Assembly (NCBI GenBank): GCA_039817385.1
Contig: JBCBVY010000001.1
Span: 558,001-622,000, forward strand
Length of the DNA stretch: 64,000 bases
Source: JBCBCP01 sp039817385
GTDB lineage: Bacteria > Pseudomonadota > Alphaproteobacteria > Rhodobacterales > Rhodobacteraceae
Direction of reading: 5' to 3'
Shown here: positions 35,812 through 44,997 of the stretch, one piece after another
How positions within the stretch are numbered: position 1 is the stretch's first letter
Layout of the letters: each line of letters begins with the position of its first letter
Translations under genes and position numbers: made by a program
The notes under the pieces: model-generated
Seen by the model: the letters and a program-made list of their open reading frames with translations, nothing else
Told to the model about the DNA's origin: nothing
The model's database searches: none

Positions 35812-35961
35812 CTTGTTTTCTCCCTATCGGCAGGGTGTTTGCCCCCGCTCCTGCGTCACGCTAGCGCAGGGGGGCGGAGGTGCCAAGAGGCCGCGGGCAT
35901 CGCGGTAGCGCAGGGCCGGCGCTGCGGGGTAGGCTGATCGGGGAACTGAGGGGGCAGAGAT

Positions 35962-36357
35962 TTGGGAACGTTTGACGGAAGCTGCGCCTGCGGGGCGCTG
36001 CGCTACGAGACGGTCGGCTCGCCGATCTGGGCGATGCATTGCCACTGCGCCAGCTGCCGCGCCGCGACCGGCTCGCCGATGACCAGCTGGTTCGGCATGG
36101 GGCGGGGCCAGGTGACGTGGATCGGCACGCGCAGCTTTCACAGATCAACCCCCGGGGTGACGCGCGCCTTTTGCGGGATATGCGGCACGCCGATGCACTA
36201 TATGAGCACACGCTGGCCGGGGGAGGTGCACCTTTACGCCGCCACGCTGAATGACCCTTCGGTTTATCAGCCAACCGCGCATGTGCACTGGGCGGAGCGG
36301 GTGCGGTGGCTGAACATTCAGGACGATCTTGCGAAACATGAAGGCGCCGCGCCGTGA
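35962..36357 (+). CDS. GFA family zinc protein (glutathione-dependent formaldehyde-activating-like)
   Basis: The 131-residue protein likely starts at TTG 35962 with an AGGGGG site about 8 nt upstream. It shows the GFA/CENP-V zinc ligands: GSCACGALRYE, the CHCASCR block at about residue 27, and FCGICGTPMHY near residue 70. The founder family adds formaldehyde to glutathione, but most small members have no proven substrate. It is divergent from the TRAP operon and followed by a rho-independent terminator. Confidence 0.85.
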   Translation: MGTFDGSCACGALRYETVGSPIWAMHCHCASCRAATGSPMTSWFGMGRGQVTWIGTRSFHRSTPGVTRAFCGICGTPMHYMSTRWPGEVHLYAATLNDPSVYQPTAHVHWAERVRWLNIQDDLAKHEGAAP

Positions 36358-36665
36358 GCGCAGGCGCCGCCCTGCGGAACGGGGCGATTTCGCGGCGCTG
36401 ACCCGGATCGGCGGGCCTCGTTGAACGCAGAGGCCCCGCCGACCCCAAGGTCGGCTTTTGGGACACAGCGCGTTGCGGGAGGACGATCACATCCATTTGC
36501 CGCCGCAACATACGAGTCCGTATGCTATCCGAAGCAGCGAAATATGGCGCACTATCAATTCATTCGTGCGGCGATATGATCCAGCGCAAAGACGGAACAT
36601 TTTGCCGCCATTAGGCGGGCAGAAACAATCTGCGCCGAAGACAGCGCCAAGGAGGAGCCCGCCCC
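36358..36665. other. Intergenic region upstream of acs
   Basis: This 308-nt gap has a terminator for the GFA gene in its first third. An A/T-richer stretch follows (about 36505-36610), which is the probable acs promoter region. A strong AAGGAGG ribosome site lies at 36649-36655, 10 nt before the acs ATG. I see no open reading frame of gene character and no riboswitch-like structure. Confidence 0.6.
36438..36459 (+). terminator. Rho-independent terminator after the GFA gene
   Basis: GCCGACC (36438-36444) pairs perfectly with GGTCGGC (36449-36455) across a CCAA loop and is followed by TTTT. It lies 80 nt after the GFA stop and before the acs promoter region. Confidence 0.7.
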
Positions 36666-38627
36666 ATGTCCCAAACCACGTCCAAAACCTATGCCCCATC
36701 CGCAGAGATGCAGGCCCGCGCCCATGTGGACGCCGCCAAATACGACGCGATGTATGCCGCATCCATCGCTGACCCGGCCGCCTTCTGGGGCGAACACGGC
36801 AAACGGGTGGACTGGATCACGCCCTATTCGAGCGTGAAGGACGTGAGCTACGATTTGGGCAACGTGTCGATCAACTGGTTCAAGGACGGCACGCTGAACG
36901 TCGCCGCCAACTGCATCGACCGCCACCTCGCCACCCGCGGCGATCAGACTGCCATCATCTGGGAGCCGGACAGCGCCGAGGATGAGGCGCTGCACATCAC
37001 CTACCGCCAGCTGGGCGAGGAAGTGGGCCGGATGGCCAATGTGCTCAAGGGCCTTGGCGTTTCCAAGGGCGACCGGGTCATCATCTATCTGCCCATGATC
37101 CCAGAGGCAGCCTATGCGATGCTGGCCTGCGCGCGGATCGGGGCAATCCACTCCATCGTGTTCGCCGGCTTCTCCCCCGATGCGCTGGCCGCGCGGGTGG
37201 CCGGTTGCGACGCAAAGCTGGTCATCACCTCCGACGGCGCGCCGCGCGGCGGGCGGGTCACGAACCTTAAGGACAACGTGAACCAGGCGCTGATCAATGT
37301 GATCGACCCGACCAAATGCCTTGTGGTCAAGCGTACGGGCCAGCAGATCGCATGGCGGTCGGATATGGATTACTGGCTGCACGAACAGGCGGCGAAGGTT
37401 GGCACCGACTGCCCGGCCGAAGAGGTGGGCGCCGAAGATCCGCTCTTTATCCTCTACACGTCGGGCTCCACCGGGCAGCCCAAGGGGGTTGTGCACACGA
37501 CAGGCGGCTACCTTGTCTACGCCTCCATGACGCACGAGATGACCTTCGACTACCACGAGGGCGATATCTTTTGGTGCACGGCGGATGTCGGCTGGGTCAC
37601 GGGCCACAGCTACATTGTTTATGGCCCGCTCGCCAATGGTGCGACGACGATCATGTTTGAAGGCGTGCCAACCTACCCGGATGCGGGCCGCTTCTGGGCC
37701 GTGTGCGAAAAGCACAAGGTGAACCAGTTCTACACCGCGCCCACGGCAATCCGCGCGCTCATGGGCCAGGGGGACGCATTTGTCACCAAATATGACCTGA
37801 GCGATCTGCGCATTCTTGGCACGGTGGGTGAGCCGATCAACCCGGAGGCGTGGAACTGGTACAATGACGTCGTGGGCGGCGGGCGCTGCCCCATCGTCGA
37901 CACGTGGTGGCAGACGGAGACGGGCGGCCACCTGATGACCCCCCTGCCCGGCGCGCACGCCACCAAACCCGGCGCGGCGCAGCGGCCCTTCTTTGGCATC
38001 AAGCCGGTGGTGCTGGAGCCTGCGAGCGGCGAGGTGATCGAGGGCGACGGCGTCGAAGGCGTGCTTTGCATCGCGGACAGCTGGCCCGGCCAGATGCGCA
38101 CCGTCTGGGGCGATCACGAGCGGTTTGAGAAGACCTACTTCAGCGATTACAAGGGCTATTACTTCACCGGCGACGGCTGCCGCCGCGACGAGGATGGCGA
38201 TTACTGGATCACCGGCCGGGTCGATGACGTGATCAACGTCTCGGGCCACCGCATGGGCACGGCCGAAGTCGAAAGCGCGCTCGTTGCCCACGAAAAGGTC
38301 GCGGAGGCCGCCGTGGTCGGCTACCCGCACAACATCAAGGGTCAGGGCATTTACTGCTACGTCACCCTGATGAATGACGAAGAGCCGTCCGAGGATCTGC
38401 GCAAGGAACTGCGCACCTGGGTCCGGCAGGAAATTGGGCCTATCGCCTCCCCCGACCTGATCCAGTGGGCCCCCGGCCTGCCCAAGACCCGTTCGGGCAA
38501 GATCATGCGCCGCATCCTGCGCAAGATCGCGGAGGATGATTTTGGCGCACTTGGCGACACCTCCACGCTCGCCGATCCGTCCGTCGTGGACGATCTGATC
38601 GAGAACCGGATGAACCGCGCCAGCTAA
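36666..38627 (+). CDS. acs: Acetyl-CoA synthetase
   Basis: This AMP-forming enzyme makes acetyl-CoA from acetate, ATP and CoA. The 653-residue product has the P-loop-like YTSGSTGQPKGVVHTTGGY at about residue 265, the adenylate motif DTWWQTETGG at about residue 415, and the C-terminal GRVDDVINVSGHRMGTAEVE hinge. The C-terminal PKTRSGKIMRRILRK has the lysine that is regulated by acetylation in the family. A strong AAGGAGG site lies upstream. Full length is normal. It serves acetate assimilation, which fits an organism using organic acids. Confidence 0.97.
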   Translation: MSQTTSKTYAPSAEMQARAHVDAAKYDAMYAASIADPAAFWGEHGKRVDWITPYSSVKDVSYDLGNVSINWFKDGTLNVAANCIDRHLATRGDQTAIIWEPDSAEDEALHITYRQLGEEVGRMANVLKGLGVSKGDRVIIYLPMIPEAAYAMLACARIGAIHSIVFAGFSPDALAARVAGCDAKLVITSDGAPRGGRVTNLKDNVNQALINVIDPTKCLVVKRTGQQIAWRSDMDYWLHEQAAKVGTDCPAEEVGAEDPLFILYTSGSTGQPKGVVHTTGGYLVYASMTHEMTFDYHEGDIFWCTADVGWVTGHSYIVYGPLANGATTIMFEGVPTYPDAGRFWAVCEKHKVNQFYTAPTAIRALMGQGDAFVTKYDLSDLRILGTVGEPINPEAWNWYNDVVGGGRCPIVDTWWQTETGGHLMTPLPGAHATKPGAAQRPFFGIKPVVLEPASGEVIEGDGVEGVLCIADSWPGQMRTVWGDHERFEKTYFSDYKGYYFTGDGCRRDEDGDYWITGRVDDVINVSGHRMGTAEVESALVAHEKVAEAAVVGYPHNIKGQGIYCYVTLMNDEEPSEDLRKELRTWVRQEIGPIASPDLIQWAPGLPKTRSGKIMRRILRKIAEDDFGALGDTSTLADPSVVDDLIENRMNRAS

Positions 38628-38660
38628 GTCCGGGATTGAACGGCGCGCACTGGACACTAC

Positions 38661-38685
38661 CTGCCCCGCATGGTTAGCGGGGCAG
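38661..38685. promoter_or_regulatory. Perfect 9-bp hairpin ending one base before the flavin reductase start
   Basis: CTGCCCCGC (38661-38669) and GCGGGGCAG (38677-38685) pair completely around a 7-nt loop. The ATG of the next gene follows after one base, so the GCGGGG part, the only candidate ribosome site, is in the stem. It could terminate acs read-through or restrain translation of the flavin reductase gene. Confidence 0.5.
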
Positions 38686-38686
38686 C

Positions 38687-39184
38687 ATGATGCGAGACGA
38701 CAGCTGGAATGAACAGGCCGATTTGCGCCGCGCCTTCTCGCGCTTTGCAACGGGCGTGACGGTTGTCACCACGCGCGATGCGGCGCTGGGTCCGGTTGGC
38801 TTTACGGCCAATTCCTTTGCCTCCGTCTCGCTCGACCCGCCGCTGGTCCTTTGGTCGATTGGGTCGGCGGCCACGCGGCACGATGTTTTTGCAGGCGCGC
38901 AGCGCTTTGCAATCCACGTCCTGGCGGAGGCGCAAAAAGACATCGCTTCGCATTTTGTGCAAGAGGGCGGCGGTTTTGATGCCTTCGACTGGCACGCGGA
39001 CGCGGACGGTCTGCCGCATCTGAACGGCTGCCTTGCCCGCTTTGCCTGCGAGATGCACCAGACCATCACCGCCGGGGACCACACGATCATGATCGGGCGG
39101 GTGACCACGATTGCGCAACGCGAGGGCGCCGGGCTGGCTTATATGAACTCGGCTTTCGGCACCTTCACGGGCACAAGCGCCTAG
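38687..39184 (+). CDS. Flavin reductase domain protein
   Basis: The 165-residue protein matches the FMN-binding flavin reductase fold: LRRAFSRFATGVTVVTTRDA at residues 12-31, GFTANSFASVSLDPPLVLWS in the flavin-binding region, and the GDHTIMIGRV end motif. Members supply reduced flavin to two-component monooxygenases; no monooxygenase partner is adjacent. The ATG directly follows a 9-bp hairpin. Confidence 0.9.
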   Translation: MMRDDSWNEQADLRRAFSRFATGVTVVTTRDAALGPVGFTANSFASVSLDPPLVLWSIGSAATRHDVFAGAQRFAIHVLAEAQKDIASHFVQEGGGFDAFDWHADADGLPHLNGCLARFACEMHQTITAGDHTIMIGRVTTIAQREGAGLAYMNSAFGTFTGTSA

Positions 39185-39275
39185 GCCCGCGCCAAAAGAC
39201 TTGCAAATCGCGCCACGGGGATGTCAGAGGCCGCGCGCTGCCCCTATCTTGGGCGCAGCAAGGGGAGGCATCGCC

Positions 39276-40286
39276 ATGCGCACCGGGCCACGCCGCTACA
39301 AGACCGCGACCATCCTTCTGCAGCTTTGCGGGCTGCTGGGGCTGGACCACACGCGCGTGCTGGCGCGGATGGGCTACCCCGCGGACTATGCAGAGGCGGA
39401 AAAGCAGGGCGTGCTGGCCGCCGAGTATTTCGCCGGCTGGGAGGCGATCGTGACGGAGGCAAACCGCGCAGACTTGCCCCTGTTCCTCGGGCAGGCGTAT
39501 GCGCGCGGGCCGTTCAACCCGGCCTATTTCGCCTTCACCTGCAGCCCGCGCGTGGATGCCGGGCTGGAACGGCTGGCGCTGTTCAAACCGCTGGTCGGCC
39601 CGCTGATGATGACCCTGCGCAAAGGCCCGGCAGGTGTGACGGTTCTGAAATCCACGACCGATCCGGGGCTGCCCCTGCCGCTGAGCTTTGCCGCGACCGA
39701 GGCGGTGTTTCTGGTTGAGGCCGCCCGCACCTGCACCGGCGCGCCGATTGTGCCAACTTCGGTCTGCCTGCCGGACCGGCCCGCGGGCGCAGAGGCGCTT
39801 GAGGACTTCCTTGGCTGCCGGATCACGCACGGGCCGCCATCGATCACGTTTTGCACTGAGGATGCCGCGCGCCTGCTTCTGTCCTCCAACGCTGATCACT
39901 GGGCCGCGATCGAGCCAAGCTTTCGCCAGCAGCTGCGCCTTGCCACCGCCGCGACAAGCTGGGCAGAGCGGACGCGGGCCACGCTGGCGCAGATGCTCCC
40001 GTCGGGCCGCAGCAGCGTTGCCCATGTTGCAGGCGCCTTGCGCTTGTCGAACCGCTCGCTTCAGCGGCACCTGCGCAGCGAGGGCACCTCGTTCCAGCGG
40101 GTGCTGGACGATCTGCGCCATGACCTTGCGCTCGGCTATCTGCGCACCAGCGCCATGACAATTGATGAGATCAGCTATCTTCTGGGCTACCGCGACCCAA
40201 ACTCGTTCCATCGGGCGTTTCAAGGCTGGACCGGGCTGACACCAACGGCGGCGCGCCGCAACGCGGCGGGGCAAGCCGCGCGCTGA
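39276..40286 (+). CDS. AraC family transcriptional regulator
   Basis: The ATG at 39276 has an AGGGGAGG site 7 nt upstream. The 336-residue protein has an N-terminal AraC-binding-like (type 2) domain (YFAGWEAIVTEANRADLPLF). The C-terminal helix-turn-helix pair spans SVAHVAGALRLSNRSLQRHL and TIDEISYLLGYRDPNSFHRA. Effector and targets are unknown; the downstream ABC export cluster on the same strand is the obvious candidate, 90 nt away. Confidence 0.9.
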   Translation: MRTGPRRYKTATILLQLCGLLGLDHTRVLARMGYPADYAEAEKQGVLAAEYFAGWEAIVTEANRADLPLFLGQAYARGPFNPAYFAFTCSPRVDAGLERLALFKPLVGPLMMTLRKGPAGVTVLKSTTDPGLPLPLSFAATEAVFLVEAARTCTGAPIVPTSVCLPDRPAGAEALEDFLGCRITHGPPSITFCTEDAARLLLSSNADHWAAIEPSFRQQLRLATAATSWAERTRATLAQMLPSGRSSVAHVAGALRLSNRSLQRHLRSEGTSFQRVLDDLRHDLALGYLRTSAMTIDEISYLLGYRDPNSFHRAFQGWTGLTPTAARRNAAGQAAR

Positions 40287-40376
40287 AGCCGCAGGGTAAC
40301 GGCGCCCGTGCGATCCTCCCGATGGCCTTGTGCTTGGCGGCGGGCGGGTTATCTCGCCCCGCAGGGGGCGCTGGAC

Positions 40377-41033
40377 ATGCTGCTTGAACTGGACAACATC
40401 ACGAAATCCTTTCCCGGTGCGGACGAACCGGTCACCGTTCTGCGCGGCGTCTCGCTTGGTCTGGAGGCGGGTGAGAGCCTCGCGCTGACCGGTGAAAGCG
40501 GCAGCGGAAAAAGCACCCTTTTGCATATCGCCGCCGGGCTGGAGGACGCGGATGGCGGTGCCGTTCGGCTAAACGATGTAGACATTGGCGCCCTGAATGA
40601 TGCGGGGCGCGCGGCGCTGCGCCGGACCGACATCAGCCTTGTGTTTCAGCAATTCAACCTTGTGCCCTCCCTCACCGTGGGCGCGAATATTGGCTTTCAG
40701 GCCGCGCTCGCGGGGCGCCGTGACGCCGCGTTTGAGGCGCAGCTGATCGCAGCCCTCGGGCTTGAGGCGCAGCTGGGCAAGTATCCGGAGGCGCTCTCTG
40801 GCGGGCAGCAGCAACGCGTCGCCATCGCGCGGGCGCTGGCCGTGCGGCCCAAACTGCTTCTGGCGGACGAGCCGACGGGCAACCTTGACGAAGGCACGGC
40901 GGCGGCCGTTCTGGATGCGATGCTGGCGCTCGTGGCACAGACCGGCGCGGCGCTGATGGTCGTGACCCATTCATCGGCGCTCGCCGCGCGCCTCGACCGG
41001 CGCGTGCACCTCAAGGGTGGTGCGCTGACATGA
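40377..41033 (+). CDS. ABC transporter ATP-binding protein (AttE/LolD-like)
   Basis: The start MLLELDNITKSFPGADEPVT gives 218 residues; the frame is open 23 codons upstream without support. Walker A is GESGSGKST, the signature is LSGGQQQR and Walker B is LLLADEPTGNLDE, typical of the MacB/LolD group of ATPases that power FtsX-like permeases. It overlaps the permease gene by ATGA, so the two form one system. Confidence 0.93.
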   Translation: MLLELDNITKSFPGADEPVTVLRGVSLGLEAGESLALTGESGSGKSTLLHIAAGLEDADGGAVRLNDVDIGALNDAGRAALRRTDISLVFQQFNLVPSLTVGANIGFQAALAGRRDAAFEAQLIAALGLEAQLGKYPEALSGGQQQRVAIARALAVRPKLLLADEPTGNLDEGTAAAVLDAMLALVAQTGAALMVVTHSSALAARLDRRVHLKGGALT

Positions 41034-43387
41034 TATGGGCCTGCTTGCGCGCACTTTGGTCTTTCTGGTGGCGCGCCCCGCTGCAGCTTTTTGCCTTCCT
41101 CGCGGGGCTTGCGCTCGCCACGGGGCTCTGGTCCGGCGTGCAGGCCATCAACGCAGAGGCCCGCGCGAGCTATGACGCCGCGGCGGCCACGCTGGGCGAA
41201 GGCCAGTTCGATCAGCTGGTGCCGCGCAGCGGGGACGTCATTGCCCAGTCGGTTTACCTCGACCTGCGCGCGGCAGGCTGGCGCGTCTCCCCCGTTTTGG
41301 ATGTGCAGCTAAATGGCGTGCGCCTGGTGGGGATCGAACCGCTGACCACGCCCACAACCATGTCATTTGCCACTGGCGGTCTGCAGATCGGAGATGCCGA
41401 TACCTTGATCGGGACCGCCGCGGTGGCCGAGGCGCTGCGCGGCGTGGCGGAGGTGACGGTCGATCCGGCCATCGCCCCCGGCGTGGCGATTGCGGACATT
41501 GGCGCGGTGCAGCGGCTGACCGGCCGGGACGATCTGAGCCGGTTTCTGGTGCATCCAGACCAGCCCCGTGGGCGTCCCCAGCTGGCCGACATCGCGCCGC
41601 AGCTTGCCCTGCAACCCAGCCAGCAAGTCGCCGATGTCGCCGCGCTGACCGACAGTTTTCACCTCAACCTCACGGCCTTTGGCCTGCTGAGCTTTGCCGT
41701 GGGGCTGTTTATCGTGCACGCAACCATCGGGCTGGCGTTCGAACAGCGGCGCGGGATGATCCGCACCCTGCGCGCGCTTGGCGTACCGCTGCGGACGCTG
41801 CTGGCGCTCATCGCGGTTGAGATGGGGGCGCTGGCGCTGATCGGCGCAGCACTGGGGGTCATGCTGGGTTACGGCGTTGCCGCCCTGCTGCTGCCGGATG
41901 TGGCTGCGACGGTGCAGGGGCTTTACGGCGCGCAAGTGTCCGGCACGCTCAGCCTGCGGCCCGAATGGTGGCTGTCTGGTTTTGCGCTGGCGCTCCTTGG
42001 CACGGGCGCGGCGCTTGCGGGGCGCATTTGGCAGATTGCGCGGATGCCGCTTTTGGCGTCCGTCCGGCCCCGCGCATGGGCGATGGCCGGGGCGTCGCGG
42101 TTTCGCGGTATTGCACTGGCTGGCGTGGCCTTGCTGGTGGTTGCCGGAGGTCTGGCGGCCTTTGGCAGCGGTCTGGGTCAGGCGTTTGCGCTGCTCGGCT
42201 GTTTGCTGATCGGCGCGGCGCTGATCCTGCCGTGGGTGGCAGCGACGCTGCTGCGCTTTGCGCCGGGCAGCGGGGCCATAACCGCGTGGTTCTGGGCGGA
42301 TACGCGCCAGCAGCTGCCGGGGCTGGCGCTTGCGCTGATGGCGCTGCTGCTCGCGGTGTCGGCCAATATCGGGGTGTCGACGATGGTGTCGTCCTTCCGG
42401 CTGACCTTCGTGGCCTTCCTCGACCAGCGCCTCGCGCCGGAGCTGTTCGTGCGGGTCGAAAATGCCGCGCTTGGTGCGGCGCTGGAGGATTATTTGGACG
42501 CCCGCGGTCTTGAGGTGCTGCCCCTGCTGACCGCCGAGCGGGCCGTCGCAGGCCAGCCCGCGCAGCTGTTTGGGGTGCGTGTCGGACGGACGTACCGGGA
42601 CAGCTGGCAGTTCCTCGGTGAAGCCCCGGGCGTCTGGGACGCGGTAGCGGCGGGCGAGGCTGTCGTGGTGAACGAGCAGCTCGCGCGGCGCTCGGGCCGC
42701 TGGGTGGGCGACCGGGTGGACGTGGCGCCGGGGCGCGATCTGCCCATTGGCGCGGTGGTCGGAGATTACGGCAATCCGCAGGGGCAGGTGGTGATGGGCG
42801 AGGCGCTGTTTCGCTCGCTTTATTCTGCGGCTGCGGCGACCTCCTTCGGGATCCGGACGGAAGACGCCCCTGCCCTGCGCGCCGATCTGATGCGCGACCT
42901 TGGCCTGCCGGACAGCGCGATGATCAATCAAGCCGCGATCAAAGGCCTGTCGCTGGAGGTGTTCGAGCGGACCTTTACGGTCACCGCAGCGCTGAACGTT
43001 CTAACGCTGGGGGTCGCGGGTTTTGCGATGCTGATGAGCCTTCTGACACTCGCCGATCTGCGCGTGCCGCAGTTGGCGCCTGTCTGGGCGCAAGGCGTGA
43101 CGCGGACGCGCCTGGGCGCGCTGGAGCTGGCCCGGGCGGTCGGGCTGGGGGTGATCGTGTTCCTCTGCGCGCTGCCCTTGGGCCTTGCGCTGGCGTGGGT
43201 GCTGCTGAGCATCGTGAACGTCGAGGCGTTTGGCTGGCAACTGCCGATGTTCCTCTTTCCCGCCGACTATGCGCGGCTTGGCGGCTGGGCGCTTCTGGCG
43301 ACGGTGGTTGCGGCGGCATGGCCTGCGCTGCGGCTGGCGCGCACGCCGCCCTCCGCCCTTTTGAAAGTGTTTGCAAATGAGAGATAA
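41030..43387 (+). CDS. FtsX-like ABC permease
   Basis: The 785-residue protein has an N-terminal helix, a periplasmic domain, a helix group around residues 215-350, further helices at 360-460, a second periplasmic domain, and a terminal helix group (from about residue 655). This is two FtsX-type modules in one chain. Such permeases act as mechanotransmitters or lipoprotein extractors. The following gene encodes a secreted AttH-like protein with which it overlaps, the usual AttEFGH-type arrangement. Confidence 0.88.
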   Translation: MIWACLRALWSFWWRAPLQLFAFLAGLALATGLWSGVQAINAEARASYDAAAATLGEGQFDQLVPRSGDVIAQSVYLDLRAAGWRVSPVLDVQLNGVRLVGIEPLTTPTTMSFATGGLQIGDADTLIGTAAVAEALRGVAEVTVDPAIAPGVAIADIGAVQRLTGRDDLSRFLVHPDQPRGRPQLADIAPQLALQPSQQVADVAALTDSFHLNLTAFGLLSFAVGLFIVHATIGLAFEQRRGMIRTLRALGVPLRTLLALIAVEMGALALIGAALGVMLGYGVAALLLPDVAATVQGLYGAQVSGTLSLRPEWWLSGFALALLGTGAALAGRIWQIARMPLLASVRPRAWAMAGASRFRGIALAGVALLVVAGGLAAFGSGLGQAFALLGCLLIGAALILPWVAATLLRFAPGSGAITAWFWADTRQQLPGLALALMALLLAVSANIGVSTMVSSFRLTFVAFLDQRLAPELFVRVENAALGAALEDYLDARGLEVLPLLTAERAVAGQPAQLFGVRVGRTYRDSWQFLGEAPGVWDAVAAGEAVVVNEQLARRSGRWVGDRVDVAPGRDLPIGAVVGDYGNPQGQVVMGEALFRSLYSAAAATSFGIRTEDAPALRADLMRDLGLPDSAMINQAAIKGLSLEVFERTFTVTAALNVLTLGVAGFAMLMSLLTLADLRVPQLAPVWAQGVTRTRLGALELARAVGLGVIVFLCALPLGLALAWVLLSIVNVEAFGWQLPMFLFPADYARLGGWALLATVVAAAWPALRLARTPPSALLKVFANER

Positions 43388-44444
43388 GCGGTTTGCAAAA
43401 CTGGCTTTGGCGGTGCTGTGCTTGTCCGTTCTGCTGCCGCTGCCCGCCCTCGCCCAGGGTTTCGGCGGCCTCGGCACCGAAGCGGCAGAGGATTTCGCGG
43501 CCCCGGCCCCAAACCCCGCCTTCGACTTCCCCGCCGATCATGGCCCGCACCCCGATTACCGGATCGAATGGTGGTACCTGACGGCCAATCTGGACGGGCC
43601 GGACGGGGCGCAATACGGGCTGCAATGGACGCTCTTTCGGACGGCGCTTGCGCCGGGAGAGGCGGAAGGCTGGGCCTCCCCGCAGGTGTGGTTCGCCCAT
43701 GCCGCCGTCACCACGCCGGATGCGCATTACGCCACCGAACGCTTTGCCCGCGGCGGGATCGGACAGGCCGGGGTCATCGCAGACCCGTTCCGCGCCTGGA
43801 TCGACGAGTGGGCGCTAGAGGGGCCGGATTTCAGCAACCTGTCCATGCGCGCGGCGGGGCCGGATTTTGCCTATGACATGACGCTGCGCGCCACCGGTCC
43901 GCTGGTCTTTCACGGGCAACACGGCTTTTCGGTGAAATCGGCGGAGGGTCAGGCGAGTTATTATTACTCCCAACCCTTCTATGACATCACCGGCACCTTG
44001 CAGCTGCCGGATGGTCCGGTGGAGGTCAGCGGATCAGCCTGGCTTGACCGGGAGTGGTCGTCACAGCCCCTGTCCGACAATCAGGAAGGGTGGGATTGGT
44101 TCTCGCTTTCTTTTGAAGGCGGCGAGAAGATGATGGGCTTTCAGCTGCGCCAGACGGACGGATCACGCTACACGGCGGCGACATGGATCGAAGCAGATGG
44201 CAGCACGCAGGCCTACCCCAACGGCGCCTTCACCGCTGCGCCGCTGGCGCAGACCCGTGTGGCGGGGCGCGATGTGCCGACGCGCTGGCGCGTGCGCCTG
44301 CCGGACCGGGGGCTGGATGCCGAGGTGTCCGCCTTTGTGCCCGAGGCGTGGATGGACGTGGCGATCCCCTATTGGGAAGGGCCCGTGGGCATCACCGGCA
44401 GCCACGCCGGGCGCGGCTACCTGGAGATGACGGGCTATGAGTGA
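43377..44444 (+). CDS. AttH-like / carotenoid 1,2-hydratase-fold secreted protein
   Basis: The 355-residue product overlaps the permease gene by 11 nt. A signal peptide (ALAVLCLSVLLPLPALAQG) is followed by a double lipocalin-like domain with the family motif YRIEWWYLTANL near residue 63 and SAWLDREWSSQPL near residue 225. CrtC hydrates carotenoids, but proteins encoded beside ABC/FtsX genes form the AttH group with no known catalysis. Here the linkage favours AttH, a periplasmic or surface component of the export system. Confidence 0.88.
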   Translation: MRDKRFAKLALAVLCLSVLLPLPALAQGFGGLGTEAAEDFAAPAPNPAFDFPADHGPHPDYRIEWWYLTANLDGPDGAQYGLQWTLFRTALAPGEAEGWASPQVWFAHAAVTTPDAHYATERFARGGIGQAGVIADPFRAWIDEWALEGPDFSNLSMRAAGPDFAYDMTLRATGPLVFHGQHGFSVKSAEGQASYYYSQPFYDITGTLQLPDGPVEVSGSAWLDREWSSQPLSDNQEGWDWFSLSFEGGEKMMGFQLRQTDGSRYTAATWIEADGSTQAYPNGAFTAAPLAQTRVAGRDVPTRWRVRLPDRGLDAEVSAFVPEAWMDVAIPYWEGPVGITGSHAGRGYLEMTGYE

Positions 44445-44991
44445 TCCCCATGATCTGCGCGCCTTTTGGGATTTGGCGTGGCAGCACCTTGCCCGCGGCG
44501 CCGCTGATGCGCGGCACCCGGCGCGCTATCCGACCTTTGCCACGATGTCTCCGGATGGCTGGCCCGAAGCGCGCACGGTGGCCCTGCGCGCGGCCGCCGC
44601 ATCAACTGCACGGCTGGAGGTGCACACGGATACGGAAACAGCGAAAATGCGGGCGATTGCCGCCGCTGCCCGCGCCGCGCTGCATGTCTGGGTGCCGAAG
44701 GCCGATCTGCAAATCCGGGTGCAAGCGCGGGTGGAGGTGATCACCGGCCCGGACGCCGAGGCCGCGTGGCAGCGTGTGCCCCCGGCCAGCCGTGTCTCCT
44801 ACGGCACGCAGCCCGCCCCGGGCACGCCCATTGCGTCCGTGTATGATTATGAAAAACCGCCACAGCGGGCGCGCTTTGCAGTGCTCGCCTGCCATGCCGA
44901 AGCGGTTGATCTGGTGCAGCTGGGCGCACAGCACCGGCGGGCGGGCTACCGGCGCGACGATAGCTTTGCCGGGGTCTGGCTGGCGCCCTAG
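44437..44991 (+). CDS. Pyridoxamine 5'-phosphate oxidase family protein
   Basis: The 184-residue protein starts eight bases before the stop of the AttH-like gene. It has the split-barrel FMN-binding pattern: TFATMSPDGWPEARTVALR near residue 32, ALHVWVPKADLQIRVQARVE near residue 85, and the C-terminal RAGYRRDDSFAGVWLAP. It is shorter than PdxH and lacks its full C-terminal signature, so it is probably another flavin-dependent enzyme of the family rather than PdxH itself. Confidence 0.8.
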   Translation: MSDPHDLRAFWDLAWQHLARGAADARHPARYPTFATMSPDGWPEARTVALRAAAASTARLEVHTDTETAKMRAIAAAARAALHVWVPKADLQIRVQARVEVITGPDAEAAWQRVPPASRVSYGTQPAPGTPIASVYDYEKPPQRARFAVLACHAEAVDLVQLGAQHRRAGYRRDDSFAGVWLAP

Positions 44992-44997
44992 CAGCCG

